This document shows positions 18,256-26,370 of a stretch of DNA of 38,237 bases, piece by piece. Origin of the DNA: Candidatus Neomarinimicrobiota bacterium (lineage in GTDB: Bacteria; Fidelibacterota; Marinisomatia; Marinisomatales; TCS55); assembly GCA_018647265.1 (NCBI GenBank), contig JABGTK010000115.1, positions 1-38,237 of the forward strand, read 5' to 3'. The notes beneath the pieces were generated by a model. That model made no database searches and was not told the origin of the DNA. It worked only from the letters and a program-made list of their open reading frames with translations. Each line of letters opens with the position of its first letter. Within the stretch, counting starts at the first letter, position 1. The position numbers were made by a program, and so were the translations under genes.

Positions 18256-19994
18256 TTGATCGATTCTTTCTTTTCTTGAGTCAATTCTCCATTGGATTCT
18301 TTTAACGGACGTTCAATCATTTGATGTAGGTCTGCACCTGTTGGCACCATGGGATAAACAACATCATGTTTTTCTACGATAAATTCGATAAGAGATGGTC
18401 CTTGCTGTTTTTGGGCTTTGCGCATGGTTGGAATAACATCTTTTAATTCCTGAACCTTATAGGCTTCTAAACCGTAAGCACCAGCTAATTTCACATAATC
18501 AGGACTTAATATGGGCGTTTCAGAATAGCGGGCGTTATAAAACATTTCCTGCCATTGGCGCACCATTCCCAAGTATCCATTATTTATAATTGCAATATTA
18601 ATATTGCAATTTTCCTGAACGGCCGTACCCAATTCCGTCATGGTCATTTGAAAGCTACCATCACCAACAATGATCCAAATTTCTCTATCTTTTTCATAAA
18701 AACTAGCACCGATACCCGCCGGAAGGCTGAATCCCATGGTGCCCAATCCACCAGATGTAAGTAATGTCCGTGGATCTTCATGTTCATAATATTGCGCTTC
18801 CAACATTTGATGCTGGCCCACGTCCGTTACAATAAGGGCATCGCCCTTAGTCCCTTCCCAAATTTTTCGAATCACCTGAGCGGCCATGAGTGCGTCAGTA
18901 TTCTGATGTATAATGTCTTTCCCTTTAGAATCACTCCGCCAACCATCAATTTTCTGTAACCATGGCCGATTATCTTGTTTCTTAACTAATGGTAAAACTT
19001 GAGTAAGAACCGTCTTTAAATCTCCATGGATTGGTAAATCAACATTTATATTTTTATTAATCTCAGCTGGATCAATTTCAACATGTATCTTTTTTGAATT
19101 GGGAGAATAATTTTCCAGTTTACCCGTAACACGGTCATCAAAACGCATGCCGCAAGCAATCAAAAGGTCCGCCTCTTGGATAGCTTGGTTTACCCAAGTT
19201 TCACCGTGCATACCCATCATTCCAAAGACTAACGGATGGCTGGCCGGAACACCGCCAATACCTAATAATGTGGTGCCAATAGGAATGTTGACTTGCTCAG
19301 AAAGTTCAATCACAGTTTGAGTTGCTTCAGACATAATGATGCCATGGCCCGCCAGAATGAATGGACGTTCTGCTTCTTCTATCATTCTTGCAAATGTTTT
19401 TAAATGTTCTTCCGTAGCACCTGGTGGCTTCACTTCTCCCGGCATATCAATCAGTGATTTCGGGTAATTAAATTCAATAGATTGATTTTGTATATCTTTT
19501 GGAATATCAACTAAAACAGGGCCAGGCCTACCGCTGCGCGCCACGTGAAATGCTTCTTTAATCGTGTCAGCCAATTCGTTAATATCCATAACAAGATAAT
19601 TATGTTTCGTAACCGGAATTGCCGCACCGGTGATATCAATCTCCTGAAATGCATCCGAACCAATGACCGATGAGGGAACCTGGCCGGTGATGCAAACCAT
19701 GGGAACAGAATCCATCATGGCCGTGGCCATGCCCGTAATCATATTGGTTGCGCCGGGACCGGAAGTCGCCATTGCAACGCCGACCTTGCCACTGGCACGG
19801 GAATACCCATCAGCCATATGGGTTGCCCCCTGTTCATGGCGCACCAAAACATGATGTATTTTGTCACGGTATTTTTCCAATGCATCATAGGCAGGGAGTA
19901 TGGCGCCACCAGGATAGCCGAAGACTACATCGACTCCTTCTTTGGCTATACATTCCCAAATTATCTCAGCACCTGTTAATATTCTTTTATCCAT
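18252..19994 (-). CDS. ilvB: Acetolactate synthase large (catalytic) subunit
   Basis: ThDP- and FAD-dependent enzyme that joins two pyruvates, or pyruvate and 2-oxobutyrate. It is 580 residues long. The N-terminal Pyr domain has FGYPGGAILPAYDAL and the catalytic glutamate in VRHEQGATHMADGYSR. The FAD-type central domain follows. The C-terminal ThDP motif runs from GDGSFQMTMTELGTA to the metal Asn in INNGYLGMVRQWQ. The MVRQWQ tryptophan typical of acetohydroxyacid synthases is present. It is 14 nt after ilvD and four bases overlapped with ilvN. Confidence 0.96.
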   Translation of the reverse strand: MDKRILTGAEIIWECIAKEGVDVVFGYPGGAILPAYDALEKYRDKIHHVLVRHEQGATHMADGYSRASGKVGVAMATSGPGATNMITGMATAMMDSVPMVCITGQVPSSVIGSDAFQEIDITGAAIPVTKHNYLVMDINELADTIKEAFHVARSGRPGPVLVDIPKDIQNQSIEFNYPKSLIDMPGEVKPPGATEEHLKTFARMIEEAERPFILAGHGIIMSEATQTVIELSEQVNIPIGTTLLGIGGVPASHPLVFGMMGMHGETWVNQAIQEADLLIACGMRFDDRVTGKLENYSPNSKKIHVEIDPAEINKNINVDLPIHGDLKTVLTQVLPLVKKQDNRPWLQKIDGWRSDSKGKDIIHQNTDALMAAQVIRKIWEGTKGDALIVTDVGQHQMLEAQYYEHEDPRTLLTSGGLGTMGFSLPAGIGASFYEKDREIWIIVGDGSFQMTMTELGTAVQENCNINIAIINNGYLGMVRQWQEMFYNARYSETPILSPDYVKLAGAYGLEAYKVQELKDVIPTMRKAQKQQGPSLIEFIVEKHDVVYPMVPTGADLHQMIERPLKESNGELTQEKKESIK

Positions 19995-20008
19995 TTTTAT
20001 AATTAATC

Positions 20009-21679
20009 CTACTTTAATACAGCACCGGTATTTGCCGATGTCACCATACGGGCATACCGTCCTAAATATCCATTTTTTATTTTTGGTTCAAACTCTGGAA
20101 GCGCAGCCAAGCGAGATTGGATTTCTTCGTCGCTCAGTTCAACATTGATGCTTTTTTCAGGGATATTAATATGAATTGTATCTCCTTCATTTATTGCGGC
20201 AATGGGCCCGCGATTGGCTGCTTCTGGTGAAATGTGACCAATGCAAGCACCCCGCGTTCCACCGGAAAATCTCCCGTCTGTAATCAAGGCTACTTTATCA
20301 CCCAATCCCATTCCCATTATGGCGCTGGTGGGGGATAACATTTCCGGCATACCGGGACCGCCTTTAGGTCCTTCATAACGAATGACCACCACATCACCGG
20401 GTTGCACTTCTTTATCCATGATGCCCGATAAAGCTTCCTCCTGTGATGCATAAATCCGGGCCGGGCCGGAATGAACCAACATTTTTTCTTCCACCGCTGC
20501 CGTTTTTACCACCGATCCATCGGGAGCTATGTTACCGAAAAGAATGGCCAATCCGCCCTCTTGAGAATAGGGGGTATCCACAGTCCGAATAATCCGCTCA
20601 TCCTTGGATACTGCGCCGCGGATATTCTCCCCCAACGATTTTCCCGTAACAGTTGGACAATCCAAATCAAGTATATTATCTTTTTTTGATAATTCAGATA
20701 ATATTGCCGAAATGCCACCGGCGCGATCCACATCTTCCATGTGAACATCTTTGGTGGCGGGACTTACTTTGCAGATATAAGGCGTCTTTTTTGCAATTTC
20801 ATTTAATTCTTTTAAGTCAAATTCGAGGCCCGCTTCAATGGCAATGGCCAATGTATGTAAAACCGTATTGGTGCTGCCACCCATGGCCATATCGAGAGCA
20901 AATGCATTTCGGATTGATTCAGACGTAACCAAATCTCTTGGTTTTATATTTTTATCTATTAAGTCAACAATTCGTTTCCCTGCCTCTCTCACCAAATCTA
21001 AACGACCATCATCCACAGCTAAAATAGATCCATTCCCCGGGAGAGCAATCCCCAATGCTTCCATCAAACAATTCATAGAATTTGCGGTGAACATGCCGGA
21101 ACAGGAACCGCAGGTGGGGCAGCCTTCTTTTTCTAGAGCAGTAAGTTTCTCCTCAGAAATAGCACCCGATTGAACTTGACCCACACCTTCAAAAACAGAA
21201 ATTAAATCAACTTTTTCTCCATCAAGATTTCCCGCTTTCATGGGCCCGCCGGAGACAAAAACAGTGGGAATATTTATTCGAACGGCTGCCATGAGCATCC
21301 CTGGGACAATCTTATCGCAATTAGTAATACACATGAGGCCATCCAAGCGATGGGCTTCGGCTACCGTTTCTACACTGTCCGCAATTAACTCTCGACTGGC
21401 AAGGGAATAACGCATCCCTATGTGACCCATGGCAATGCCATCATCCACGCCGATAGTATTGAATTCAAAGGGGATGCCACCGGCCTCCCGAATAGCTTGT
21501 TTGGCCACCTTGCCAAATTCCTGTAAATGGACGTGGCCGGGAATCAGGTCAATGTAGGAATTGGCCACACCGATGAACGGTTTCTCAAAATCTGATTCGG
21601 TTTGAATGACACCAGTGGCCCGGAGCAAACTCCGGTGGGGGGCATGTTCAAACCCTTTTTTTATTGTATCTGATCGCAT
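20009..21679 (-). CDS. ilvD: Dihydroxy-acid dehydratase
   Basis: Dehydrates dihydroxyisovalerate and dihydroxymethylvalerate to the keto acids. Cluster and metal residues are visible in [15 protein letters not shown] and [19 protein letters not shown]. Near the end is [21 protein letters not shown] chose the ATG at 21679 because family members usually begin MRSDTIKKG and because GGAAG lies about six bases before it. A second in-frame ATG at 21691 has no ribosome-binding site. It is the first large gene of the operon and lies behind the putative leader peptide. Confidence 0.95.
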   Translation of the reverse strand: MRSDTIKKGFEHAPHRSLLRATGVIQTESDFEKPFIGVANSYIDLIPGHVHLQEFGKVAKQAIREAGGIPFEFNTIGVDDGIAMGHIGMRYSLASRELIADSVETVAEAHRLDGLMCITNCDKIVPGMLMAAVRINIPTVFVSGGPMKAGNLDGEKVDLISVFEGVGQVQSGAISEEKLTALEKEGCPTCGSCSGMFTANSMNCLMEALGIALPGNGSILAVDDGRLDLVREAGKRIVDLIDKNIKPRDLVTSESIRNAFALDMAMGGSTNTVLHTLAIAIEAGLEFDLKELNEIAKKTPYICKVSPATKDVHMEDVDRAGGISAILSELSKKDNILDLDCPTVTGKSLGENIRGAVSKDERIIRTVDTPYSQEGGLAILFGNIAPDGSVVKTAAVEEKMLVHSGPARIYASQEEALSGIMDKEVQPGDVVVIRYEGPKGGPGMPEMLSPTSAIMGMGLGDKVALITDGRFSGGTRGACIGHISPEAANRGPIAAINEGDTIHINIPEKSINVELSDEEIQSRLAALPEFEPKIKNGYLGRYARMVTSANTGAVLK

Positions 21680-21748
21680 TAATGCTTCCATTTATTTTCA
21701 AAAATTTATGGACACGCATCAAGTCTAATCAGATGGAATATTCATTTG

Positions 21749-21798
21749 GGTAGGGGTATTGGGAGGGAGTTTTTGTCCCACCGTCATCTTCACCTACC
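21749..21798 (-). promoter_or_regulatory. Possible RNA hairpin between leader ORF and ilvD
   Basis: On the minus strand, GGTAGG (21793-21798) can pair with CCTACC (21749-21754). Inside it, GGTGGGA (21776-21782) can pair with TCCCTCC (21762-21768) with one mismatch, around a 7-nt loop. No U-tract follows, so it is not a standard intrinsic terminator. It may still be one arm of an attenuation switch. The rest of the 21680-21815 stretch shows no gene. Confidence 0.3.
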
Positions 21799-21815
21799 GT
21801 TTGTCAAATATTCGG

Positions 21816-21980
21816 TCAGGCGACTTGGACGGCGAGTCCAATAATCACTAGAATAAAGAGATCAATAATTAGCGAGTTAATTCGCAACGATTCAATATCA
21901 AGATTAAGCACACCGATGGGGCCGCTTTGGATTGTTCTGGCTGATATTGTATTATTCATCATCTTATTCAAGTAATCCAT
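21816..21980 (-). CDS. Putative branched-chain amino acid leader peptide (54 aa)
   Basis: A short ORF opens with MDYLNKMMNNT and ends SLIIDLFILVIIGLAVQVA, then TGA at 21816-21818. Nineteen of the last 33 residues are Leu, Ile or Val, the three products of the operon it precedes. Its end is about 136 nt upstream of ilvD on the same strand. Enteric ilv leader peptides have the same character of runs of Ile, Val and Leu codons shortly before the first biosynthetic gene. An in-frame ATG pair at codons 7-8 could be the real start, as no strong ribosome-binding site precedes either choice. The alternative is a small single-span membrane protein, because the same tail would pass as a transmembrane helix. 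Confidence 0.55.
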   Translation of the reverse strand: MDYLNKMMNNTISARTIQSGPIGVLNLDIESLRINSLIIDLFILVIIGLAVQVA

Positions 21981-22022
21981 TATCAATACTGTGATAACGT
22001 GGGCGCAAGCTTAGAGACTAGG

Positions 22023-22051
22023 AATAACTAGGTACAATACTTTTTTTACAA
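22023..22051 (-). promoter_or_regulatory. Candidate promoter of the ilv-leu operon
   Basis: On the minus strand, TTG (22049-22051) is followed 18 nt later by TAGTTATT (22023-22030), a partial match to the Bacteroidota TAnnTTTG -7 box. It lies just after the pseudogene stop and about 40 nt before the leader ORF. Position is good but the box match is weak. Confidence 0.28.
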
Positions 22052-22066
22052 GATAGTAAAATATAT

Positions 22067-22517
22067 TTATTGTAGTGCATTTATGATAATTGTGCGTGTG
22101 TCTGCAGGATCAATAACAGCATCTATTTCTAAAAATGATGCCGCTTCGGTGGCTTTGCCTGTATCATACATTTGTTGGACGAGTTTATCGTAAAGTGCTT
22201 TCTGTGCTTTTGGATCCTTTTCCGCTTCCAATTCTTTTTAAACCCATAGCGCCAAGTTCTCCCGTGATTACACCATCGGCAGCAGTTTTTGTTTGAAGAT
22301 CATCTAGGTTACGCCTTTTGCGCTGGGCCGCCACGGCCAATTGACCATATTCAATAAATGAATTGGCATCACATAAATCTTTTAAGTTTTCTCGTGCAGT
22401 TCGATAGCCTTTATTATGCCTTTTTTCAGCAGCTTCGGTTCGAGATGAATCCAGCGTTTTCTCAATCCGGGCATTAAGTTTATCAAGTGAACTCTTGGAA
22501 TTTGGATCGATTGACAT
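22067..22517 (-). pseudogene. Acyl-CoA carboxylase carboxyltransferase subunit, collapsed by internal deletion and frameshift
   Basis: The first part (from the ATG at 22517) reads like the N-terminus of a propionyl/methylcrotonyl-type carboxyltransferase: RTARENLKDLCDANSFIEYG, AVAAQRKRRNLDDL, TAADGVITGELG. Near 22235 the frame fails. In the neighbouring frame, the sequence from KELEAEKDPKAQKALYDKL to EIDAVIDPADTRTIIINALQ and a TAA at 22067 is the normal C-terminus of the same family. About 150 codons remain of the roughly 510 expected, so the catalytic core is gone. The two parts meet around an A5 run; one base fewer there would put them in frame. A frame begun further upstream within nth is not needed. 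It cannot make an active enzyme. Confidence 0.85.
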
Positions 22518-22552
22518 GTGTTTTTTCAGATTTTTTTGTTGAAATGTTTTTT

Positions 22553-23197
22553 CTAAGTAATAACCGATGGACACAGTTCATTAACCACACAGGTACCGCA
22601 TTGGGGTCGCCGCGCGATACATACTGCGCGGCCATGATCAATAATTAAATGGGTGAGTTTGACCCAGTTTTTATCCTCGAATAATACCATCAATTCAAAT
22701 TCGATTTTTTTCGCATCTTTAGTATTGACGAATTTCAAAAGATTCATGATGCGCACCATGTGGGTATCAATCACCATAGAGGGCACATTATAAATTTCTC
22801 CCAAAACGCAATTGGCGGTCTTGCGACCCACTCCCGGGAGCTTCACCAATTCATCCATATCATTGGGGACTTGCCCCTCATGCTCTTCTATAATTTTTAA
22901 ACTGGATCCCTGGATAGACTTCGCTTTTTGATTGTGGTATCCACAAGAATGAACATCTTTCGCCAGTTCCATGACATCACAATAAGCAAAATCTTCCGGC
23001 GATGGATATTTTTTAAATAGTGCCGGTGTCACCTGGTTAACGCGATGGTCTGTACATTGAGCGGAGAGAATTGTTGCTACCAACAATTCATGGGCAGAAT
23101 TATAATGGAGAGAACATTTGGCGTTAGGGTATTCCCCCAATAGAGTTTTAAAAACCGCTTTTGCCCGTCCAACTTTTCTGGTGTTACTCTCCCTCAC
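22553..23197 (-). CDS. nth: Endonuclease III (DNA glycosylase/AP lyase)
   Basis: Base-excision repair enzyme for oxidised pyrimidines. The 214-residue protein has the helix-hairpin-helix LPGVGRKTANCVLGE with the catalytic lysine, and VIDTHMVR with the catalytic aspartate. The C-terminal 4Fe-4S ligands are spaced C-x6-C-x2-C-x5-C (CIARRPQCGTCVVNELC). ILSAQCTDHRVN near residue 50 is the usual substrate-side motif. The start is a GTG that overlaps the stop of the receiver-like gene (GTGA), so it is translated with that gene. Confidence 0.95.
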   Translation of the reverse strand: MRESNTRKVGRAKAVFKTLLGEYPNAKCSLHYNSAHELLVATILSAQCTDHRVNQVTPALFKKYPSPEDFAYCDVMELAKDVHSCGYHNQKAKSIQGSSLKIIEEHEGQVPNDMDELVKLPGVGRKTANCVLGEIYNVPSMVIDTHMVRIMNLLKFVNTKDAKKIEFELMVLFEDKNWVKLTHLIIDHGRAVCIARRPQCGTCVVNELCPSVIT

Positions 23198-23532
23198 TTT
23201 GTGAGTTCTTTAACCAAAGATTGGATATTCGTTACTATAGATGCTTTAGAAATCACCAAATCACATCCGGCCGCTTTCAGTTTATCCCGAGTTTCTTTAT
23301 GCACTTTATTCATATACCCTAGCAGGGTCATTCCGGTCTTACTGTTCAGTTTAGAAACAAATTGAACATTTCCAAATTTCTCGTCGTCCAGATCAACGAT
23401 TCCAATCCTGCACTGATCCGGAAGATCATAAATAGATTCAGTAAAAGTGACTTCCATATCGATGGCGGTGAGCCGCTCCGACAGTTCCGTCCCCTTCTGA
23501 AAATCTTTCACAAAGAGTGCAATATTACTCAT
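23194..23532 (-). CDS. Receiver-like (CheY-fold) single-domain protein
   Basis: A 112-residue protein with no other domain. The pattern of strands and helices fits a response-regulator receiver: IALFVKD at the start, IGIVDLDDEKFGN in the middle with a candidate phospho-acceptor Asp47, TLLGYMNK, then AAGCDLVISKAS with a candidate Lys96. The N-terminal double-acid pocket is reduced to Asp10, and the switch Ser/Thr is not evident, so it may be a pseudo-receiver. There is no histidine kinase nearby. It is encoded one base after the DUF309 gene and overlaps nth. Confidence 0.5.
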   Translation of the reverse strand: MSNIALFVKDFQKGTELSERLTAIDMEVTFTESIYDLPDQCRIGIVDLDDEKFGNVQFVSKLNSKTGMTLLGYMNKVHKETRDKLKAAGCDLVISKASIVTNIQSLVKELTK

Positions 23533-23533
23533 A

Positions 23534-23902
23534 TTATCCTTTCAAATTCGGGACAAGGTCCCAGTCAAATTCTGACGCATTTTCCATATCTTCATAAACT
23601 ATTTCTACTGCTTCAATGGAAGACTTCAATTCATTTATATTGATATTTCTTTGGATGCCTGCGTATTCGGCAAATTTGTTTTCACATTTTTTCAAGAGGT
23701 TCCGGGCACCGGTCAAGTTGCCATTTCCCAAATGGACAAAACTTACAGCAAGCTGAATCAGCCCTTGGATGAATTTCCGATCGGGAAAATTGTAATCAGA
23801 CCAAAGATCCTCCCAAGCTTCGTGGGCCTCGAAATAATCGCCCTTTTCATATTCCGCCAGCCCCTTTTGAAAAAGGACTTCCATCTCTACTGCTTCACCC
23901 AC
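23534..23902 (-). CDS. DUF309 family protein
   Basis: A small all-helical protein of 116-122 residues. It matches DUF309 (PF03745) by the FEAHEAWEDLW motif at about 24-34 and KFIQGLIQLAVSFVHLGNGN at about 43-62, followed by ARNLLKKCENKF. The family's biochemical role is not established; the HExWE motif looks like a possible metal or substrate site. The GTG at 23902 overlaps the MBL gene, while an ATG at 23884 is an equally good start and closer to family N-termini. Confidence 0.75.
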   Translation of the reverse strand: MGEAVEMEVLFQKGLAEYEKGDYFEAHEAWEDLWSDYNFPDRKFIQGLIQLAVSFVHLGNGNLTGARNLLKKCENKFAEYAGIQRNININELKSSIEAVEIVYEDMENASEFDWDLVPNLKG

Positions 23903-24743
23903 TGATGGTGACTGATTCTTTCAAGCGGTAATGCTTCCCGTCAAAATGAACGGTGCAGGCCTGATGAACAGGATCGTGTTCAAAAAATAGTATCCAATTC
24001 TCATCCACCGCTTTGGGTAAAAATAATTGCTTTTCCTGAACGGTGAGGACAGGCAGAATATCGTAAGCCATAACCCAAGGCAAAGGGATATGGGCTGCCA
24101 TTGGAATGAGGTCCGCCATGTAAACAATTGTATTGCTGCTATCCTGAATCTTGGGCAGCATCATTCCGGTGGTATGTCCGTAAGACATTTCCATGGTGAT
24201 TTCAGGTAAAAAGGATTCTTTTCCATCCACGATTTTGATCATGCCATTTTCCGCCAACACGGACCAGTCCGCTTCCATGAAACTGCCCTGATCTTTTTCA
24301 GATGGTGAATTGGCCAAATCCCAGTTTTCATTTTGCATCCAATAGGTGGCGTTAGGGAAAACCGGTTCTAGTTTGCCATTTACAAATTTGGTGTTTCCAC
24401 CGATATGATCAAAATGCATGTGGGTACAAAAGACATCTGTAATTTCATTCGCTGTAAAATTATGTTTCGCCAAAGACGAATTCAGGTTCACCGTTTCCGT
24501 ATCAATATTATAGATAGCTTTGAATTTATCCTGCCATTTATTGCCATTGCCCGTATCCACAATAATTTTTCTACCATGCCCAACCAAGAGTAAAGATCGA
24601 GTGACCATGGTGATACGATTCTGATCATCCGCAGGCGCTTCTTTTTCCCATAGTGGTTTGGGGATGATGCCAAACATGGCACCCCCATCAAGGGCGAAAA
24701 CGCTAGTTTCTATGCTGTAGAGGTCGTAGCCGCCAATGTTCAT
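23895..24743 (-). CDS. MBL-fold metallo-hydrolase
   Basis: A 282-residue protein with the metallo-beta-lactamase metal site THMHFDHIGG at about 107-116. Further ligands are a histidine in SYGHTTGMM, an aspartate in VYMADLIP and a C-terminal histidine in FEHDP. No signal peptide is seen, so it is probably cytosolic. Layout and length are similar to lactonase-like and general MBL hydrolases such as the AttM/YtnP groups. A lactonase or thioesterase activity is possible but not shown. Its ATG overlaps the upstream gene by four bases (ATGA). Confidence 0.82.
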   Translation of the reverse strand: MNIGGYDLYSIETSVFALDGGAMFGIIPKPLWEKEAPADDQNRITMVTRSLLLVGHGRKIIVDTGNGNKWQDKFKAIYNIDTETVNLNSSLAKHNFTANEITDVFCTHMHFDHIGGNTKFVNGKLEPVFPNATYWMQNENWDLANSPSEKDQGSFMEADWSVLAENGMIKIVDGKESFLPEITMEMSYGHTTGMMLPKIQDSSNTIVYMADLIPMAAHIPLPWVMAYDILPVLTVQEKQLFLPKAVDENWILFFEHDPVHQACTVHFDGKHYRLKESVTISG

Positions 24744-25681
24744 TTTGTCAATTTTGTTAAGTGGGTTGAAATGTTAGGCAGATTATTCTGAGAATTTTTG
24801 GCAAAATACCGCAATGCTTCCAACTGGATGATATTTACTTCCCAAACGGGATTTTCAATCAATCCCTCTGCCAATTTGATAAAAAAGTTACCGCCATTTT
24901 TCATATAATCTTCAAGTCCATTCATGATATTTTTGCCCGAACCAATTTCAACCGATACCCTACTGAACCAATAGGAGAGCTCCCGGCGATAGCCCTCAAT
25001 ACGGACATAATCCCCATTCCACAAACGATTGGCTGCAGCCATTTTAATTAATTGCATTTTATCTTTTGACACTTGACCCATTATACTTATTTCATAGTCA
25101 ACTTTATCATGGGGGTCGGGCAAGGATTCTTTGCAAATTTGTTTCAGTAAACATCGGGTATAAGGCCATGTATTTTTCACGTCCGGACTGAAAGTATTGG
25201 CCCGCTGAAGATGATAGGTAAATAGTCCCAATCGATCAAAATCCTGGAGGGCCACTTCCAGTAAACAATCAATCCCCGCCAAACCATTCTCACTCACCCA
25301 TTGGAGGCGCGCTGCTTCCTGCTCCATTTCTATTGGATTCCCACTTTGGCAGGCGTCCTCCAGATCGGCGATAAAAACTGTGAGGCCGAGACCATCTTTG
25401 GCGACCGCATCCAACACTGCCTTGTCATCTTTTCGTTGTGGATACTTTTCCGCCAATTCAGCCATAGCCTCCAGCAATGGTTGGGATGGGTTATGGCGGT
25501 CATCCCCAATGGTGTTTTTCAGCGCATTCAGAGCAATAATGGGATGGGCGTTTGAGGGACCGTCATAGATTGAGGTGACAGCCCGATCGAAGTAGGATTT
25601 AATTCTTTTTGGTAAGGACAATTTTGAGGATTGTAATGAGAATCTTAAAAAAGAATAATTACTTTTTCTTCTTCGGCGCAT
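24740..25681 (-). CDS. Conserved-looking protein of unknown function
   Basis: I do not recognise this gene. From the ATG at 25681 it encodes 313 residues with a basic N-terminus (MRRRRKSNYSF), then a mainly helical protein without signal peptide, membrane span or cysteine motif. Notable stretches are YDGPSNAHPIIALNALKNT, LGLTVFIADLEDACQSGNP and LSYWFSRVSVEIGSGKNIMN. A TTG three codons earlier would also open the frame. It begins inside the end of the lipoprotein gene and overlaps the MBL gene, so it is part of the same tightly packed transcript. Codon use looks like its neighbours and gives no sign of transfer. Confidence 0.6.
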   Translation of the reverse strand: MRRRRKSNYSFLRFSLQSSKLSLPKRIKSYFDRAVTSIYDGPSNAHPIIALNALKNTIGDDRHNPSQPLLEAMAELAEKYPQRKDDKAVLDAVAKDGLGLTVFIADLEDACQSGNPIEMEQEAARLQWVSENGLAGIDCLLEVALQDFDRLGLFTYHLQRANTFSPDVKNTWPYTRCLLKQICKESLPDPHDKVDYEISIMGQVSKDKMQLIKMAAANRLWNGDYVRIEGYRRELSYWFSRVSVEIGSGKNIMNGLEDYMKNGGNFFIKLAEGLIENPVWEVNIIQLEALRYFAKNSQNNLPNISTHLTKLTK

Positions 25682-26360
25682 CCAGATCAAAGAAGATACT
25701 GAGAGATAGTCCCGTCAAGCGTGAATATTCAGATGGAAATCCCGTGGCGGAATCTTTCATGGGCTTATCAGCAAATCGGTTTGATACACCATCGCCTATG
25801 GGATCCCAGTTTGGATTGAATAATTGCGTAATTGGCATGGATGTGGGATCGTGAAAATAACCAAATTCCATTCCCCAACGTGGATTACTTTGAAAACCCA
25901 TAAGAAAGCCCAGCCGATTGCTGGCATGATTGGTAATTCCATTTCGGATAATCATACCCCGAATACCCCACCAGCGGGATTTCAAAAAGCCGTTAGCACT
26001 TTTCTTTGTCTTGAATTTGTAATATGTGGCATCCATATTAAAGTTCGGGTTTACGGACCAGGCCAAATTAATCATATCCCATTTATTGTCCTTTTGATAG
26101 AGGACGCGACTGTAATCAATACCCGTGCCATATATGGGTAAGCCGATCCTAAATCCGATTTCACTTTTGTCCGTAATTCCTTTGCGATACCACAAATAGG
26201 GAAACACATTTTCTGTAGAAAGTGCGTATCCTTTTTTCACTTTACCCGCTTCCGGTAAATGGGGATTGATGGTTGGGTGTGATGCGCATCCTGAAAGTAA
26301 AAGGATGGCGAAATTTATTAGAATGAACCGTCGAAACTTTGACGGATCAAAAAAACTAAT
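25659..26360 (-). CDS. Putative lipoprotein with beta-rich body and no standard start codon
   Basis: The frame carries a lipoprotein signal: a basic KFRR segment, hydrophobic FILINFAILLLSGC and the lipobox cysteine at 26286-26288. About 200 residues follow, rich in Trp, Tyr, Phe and Gly (FPYLWYRKGITDKSEIGFRI, WGMEFGYFHDPTSM), as in outer-membrane-associated proteins. No ATG, GTG, TTG or CTG exists between the in-frame stop inside the CBS gene and the signal. The first GTG (26240) lies after the lipobox and would remove it. ATT codons at 26360 and 26369 are the best candidates; the second follows a G-rich stretch (AGAGGGGGG) at proper spacing. Non-standard initiation, a lost start or a sequence error are all possible. 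Confidence 0.55.
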   Translation of the reverse strand: MSFFDPSKFRRFILINFAILLLSGCASHPTINPHLPEAGKVKKGYALSTENVFPYLWYRKGITDKSEIGFRIGLPIYGTGIDYSRVLYQKDNKWDMINLAWSVNPNFNMDATYYKFKTKKSANGFLKSRWWGIRGMIIRNGITNHASNRLGFLMGFQSNPRWGMEFGYFHDPTSMPITQLFNPNWDPIGDGVSNRFADKPMKDSATGFPSEYSRLTGLSLSIFFDLDAPKKKK

Positions 26361-26370
26361 GAAGAGAATA

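Noticed and set aside
21680-22066. T-box or other known amino acid riboswitch upstream of ilvD
   Set aside because: No T-box sequence or stem I features were seen; a leader ORF explains the region better.
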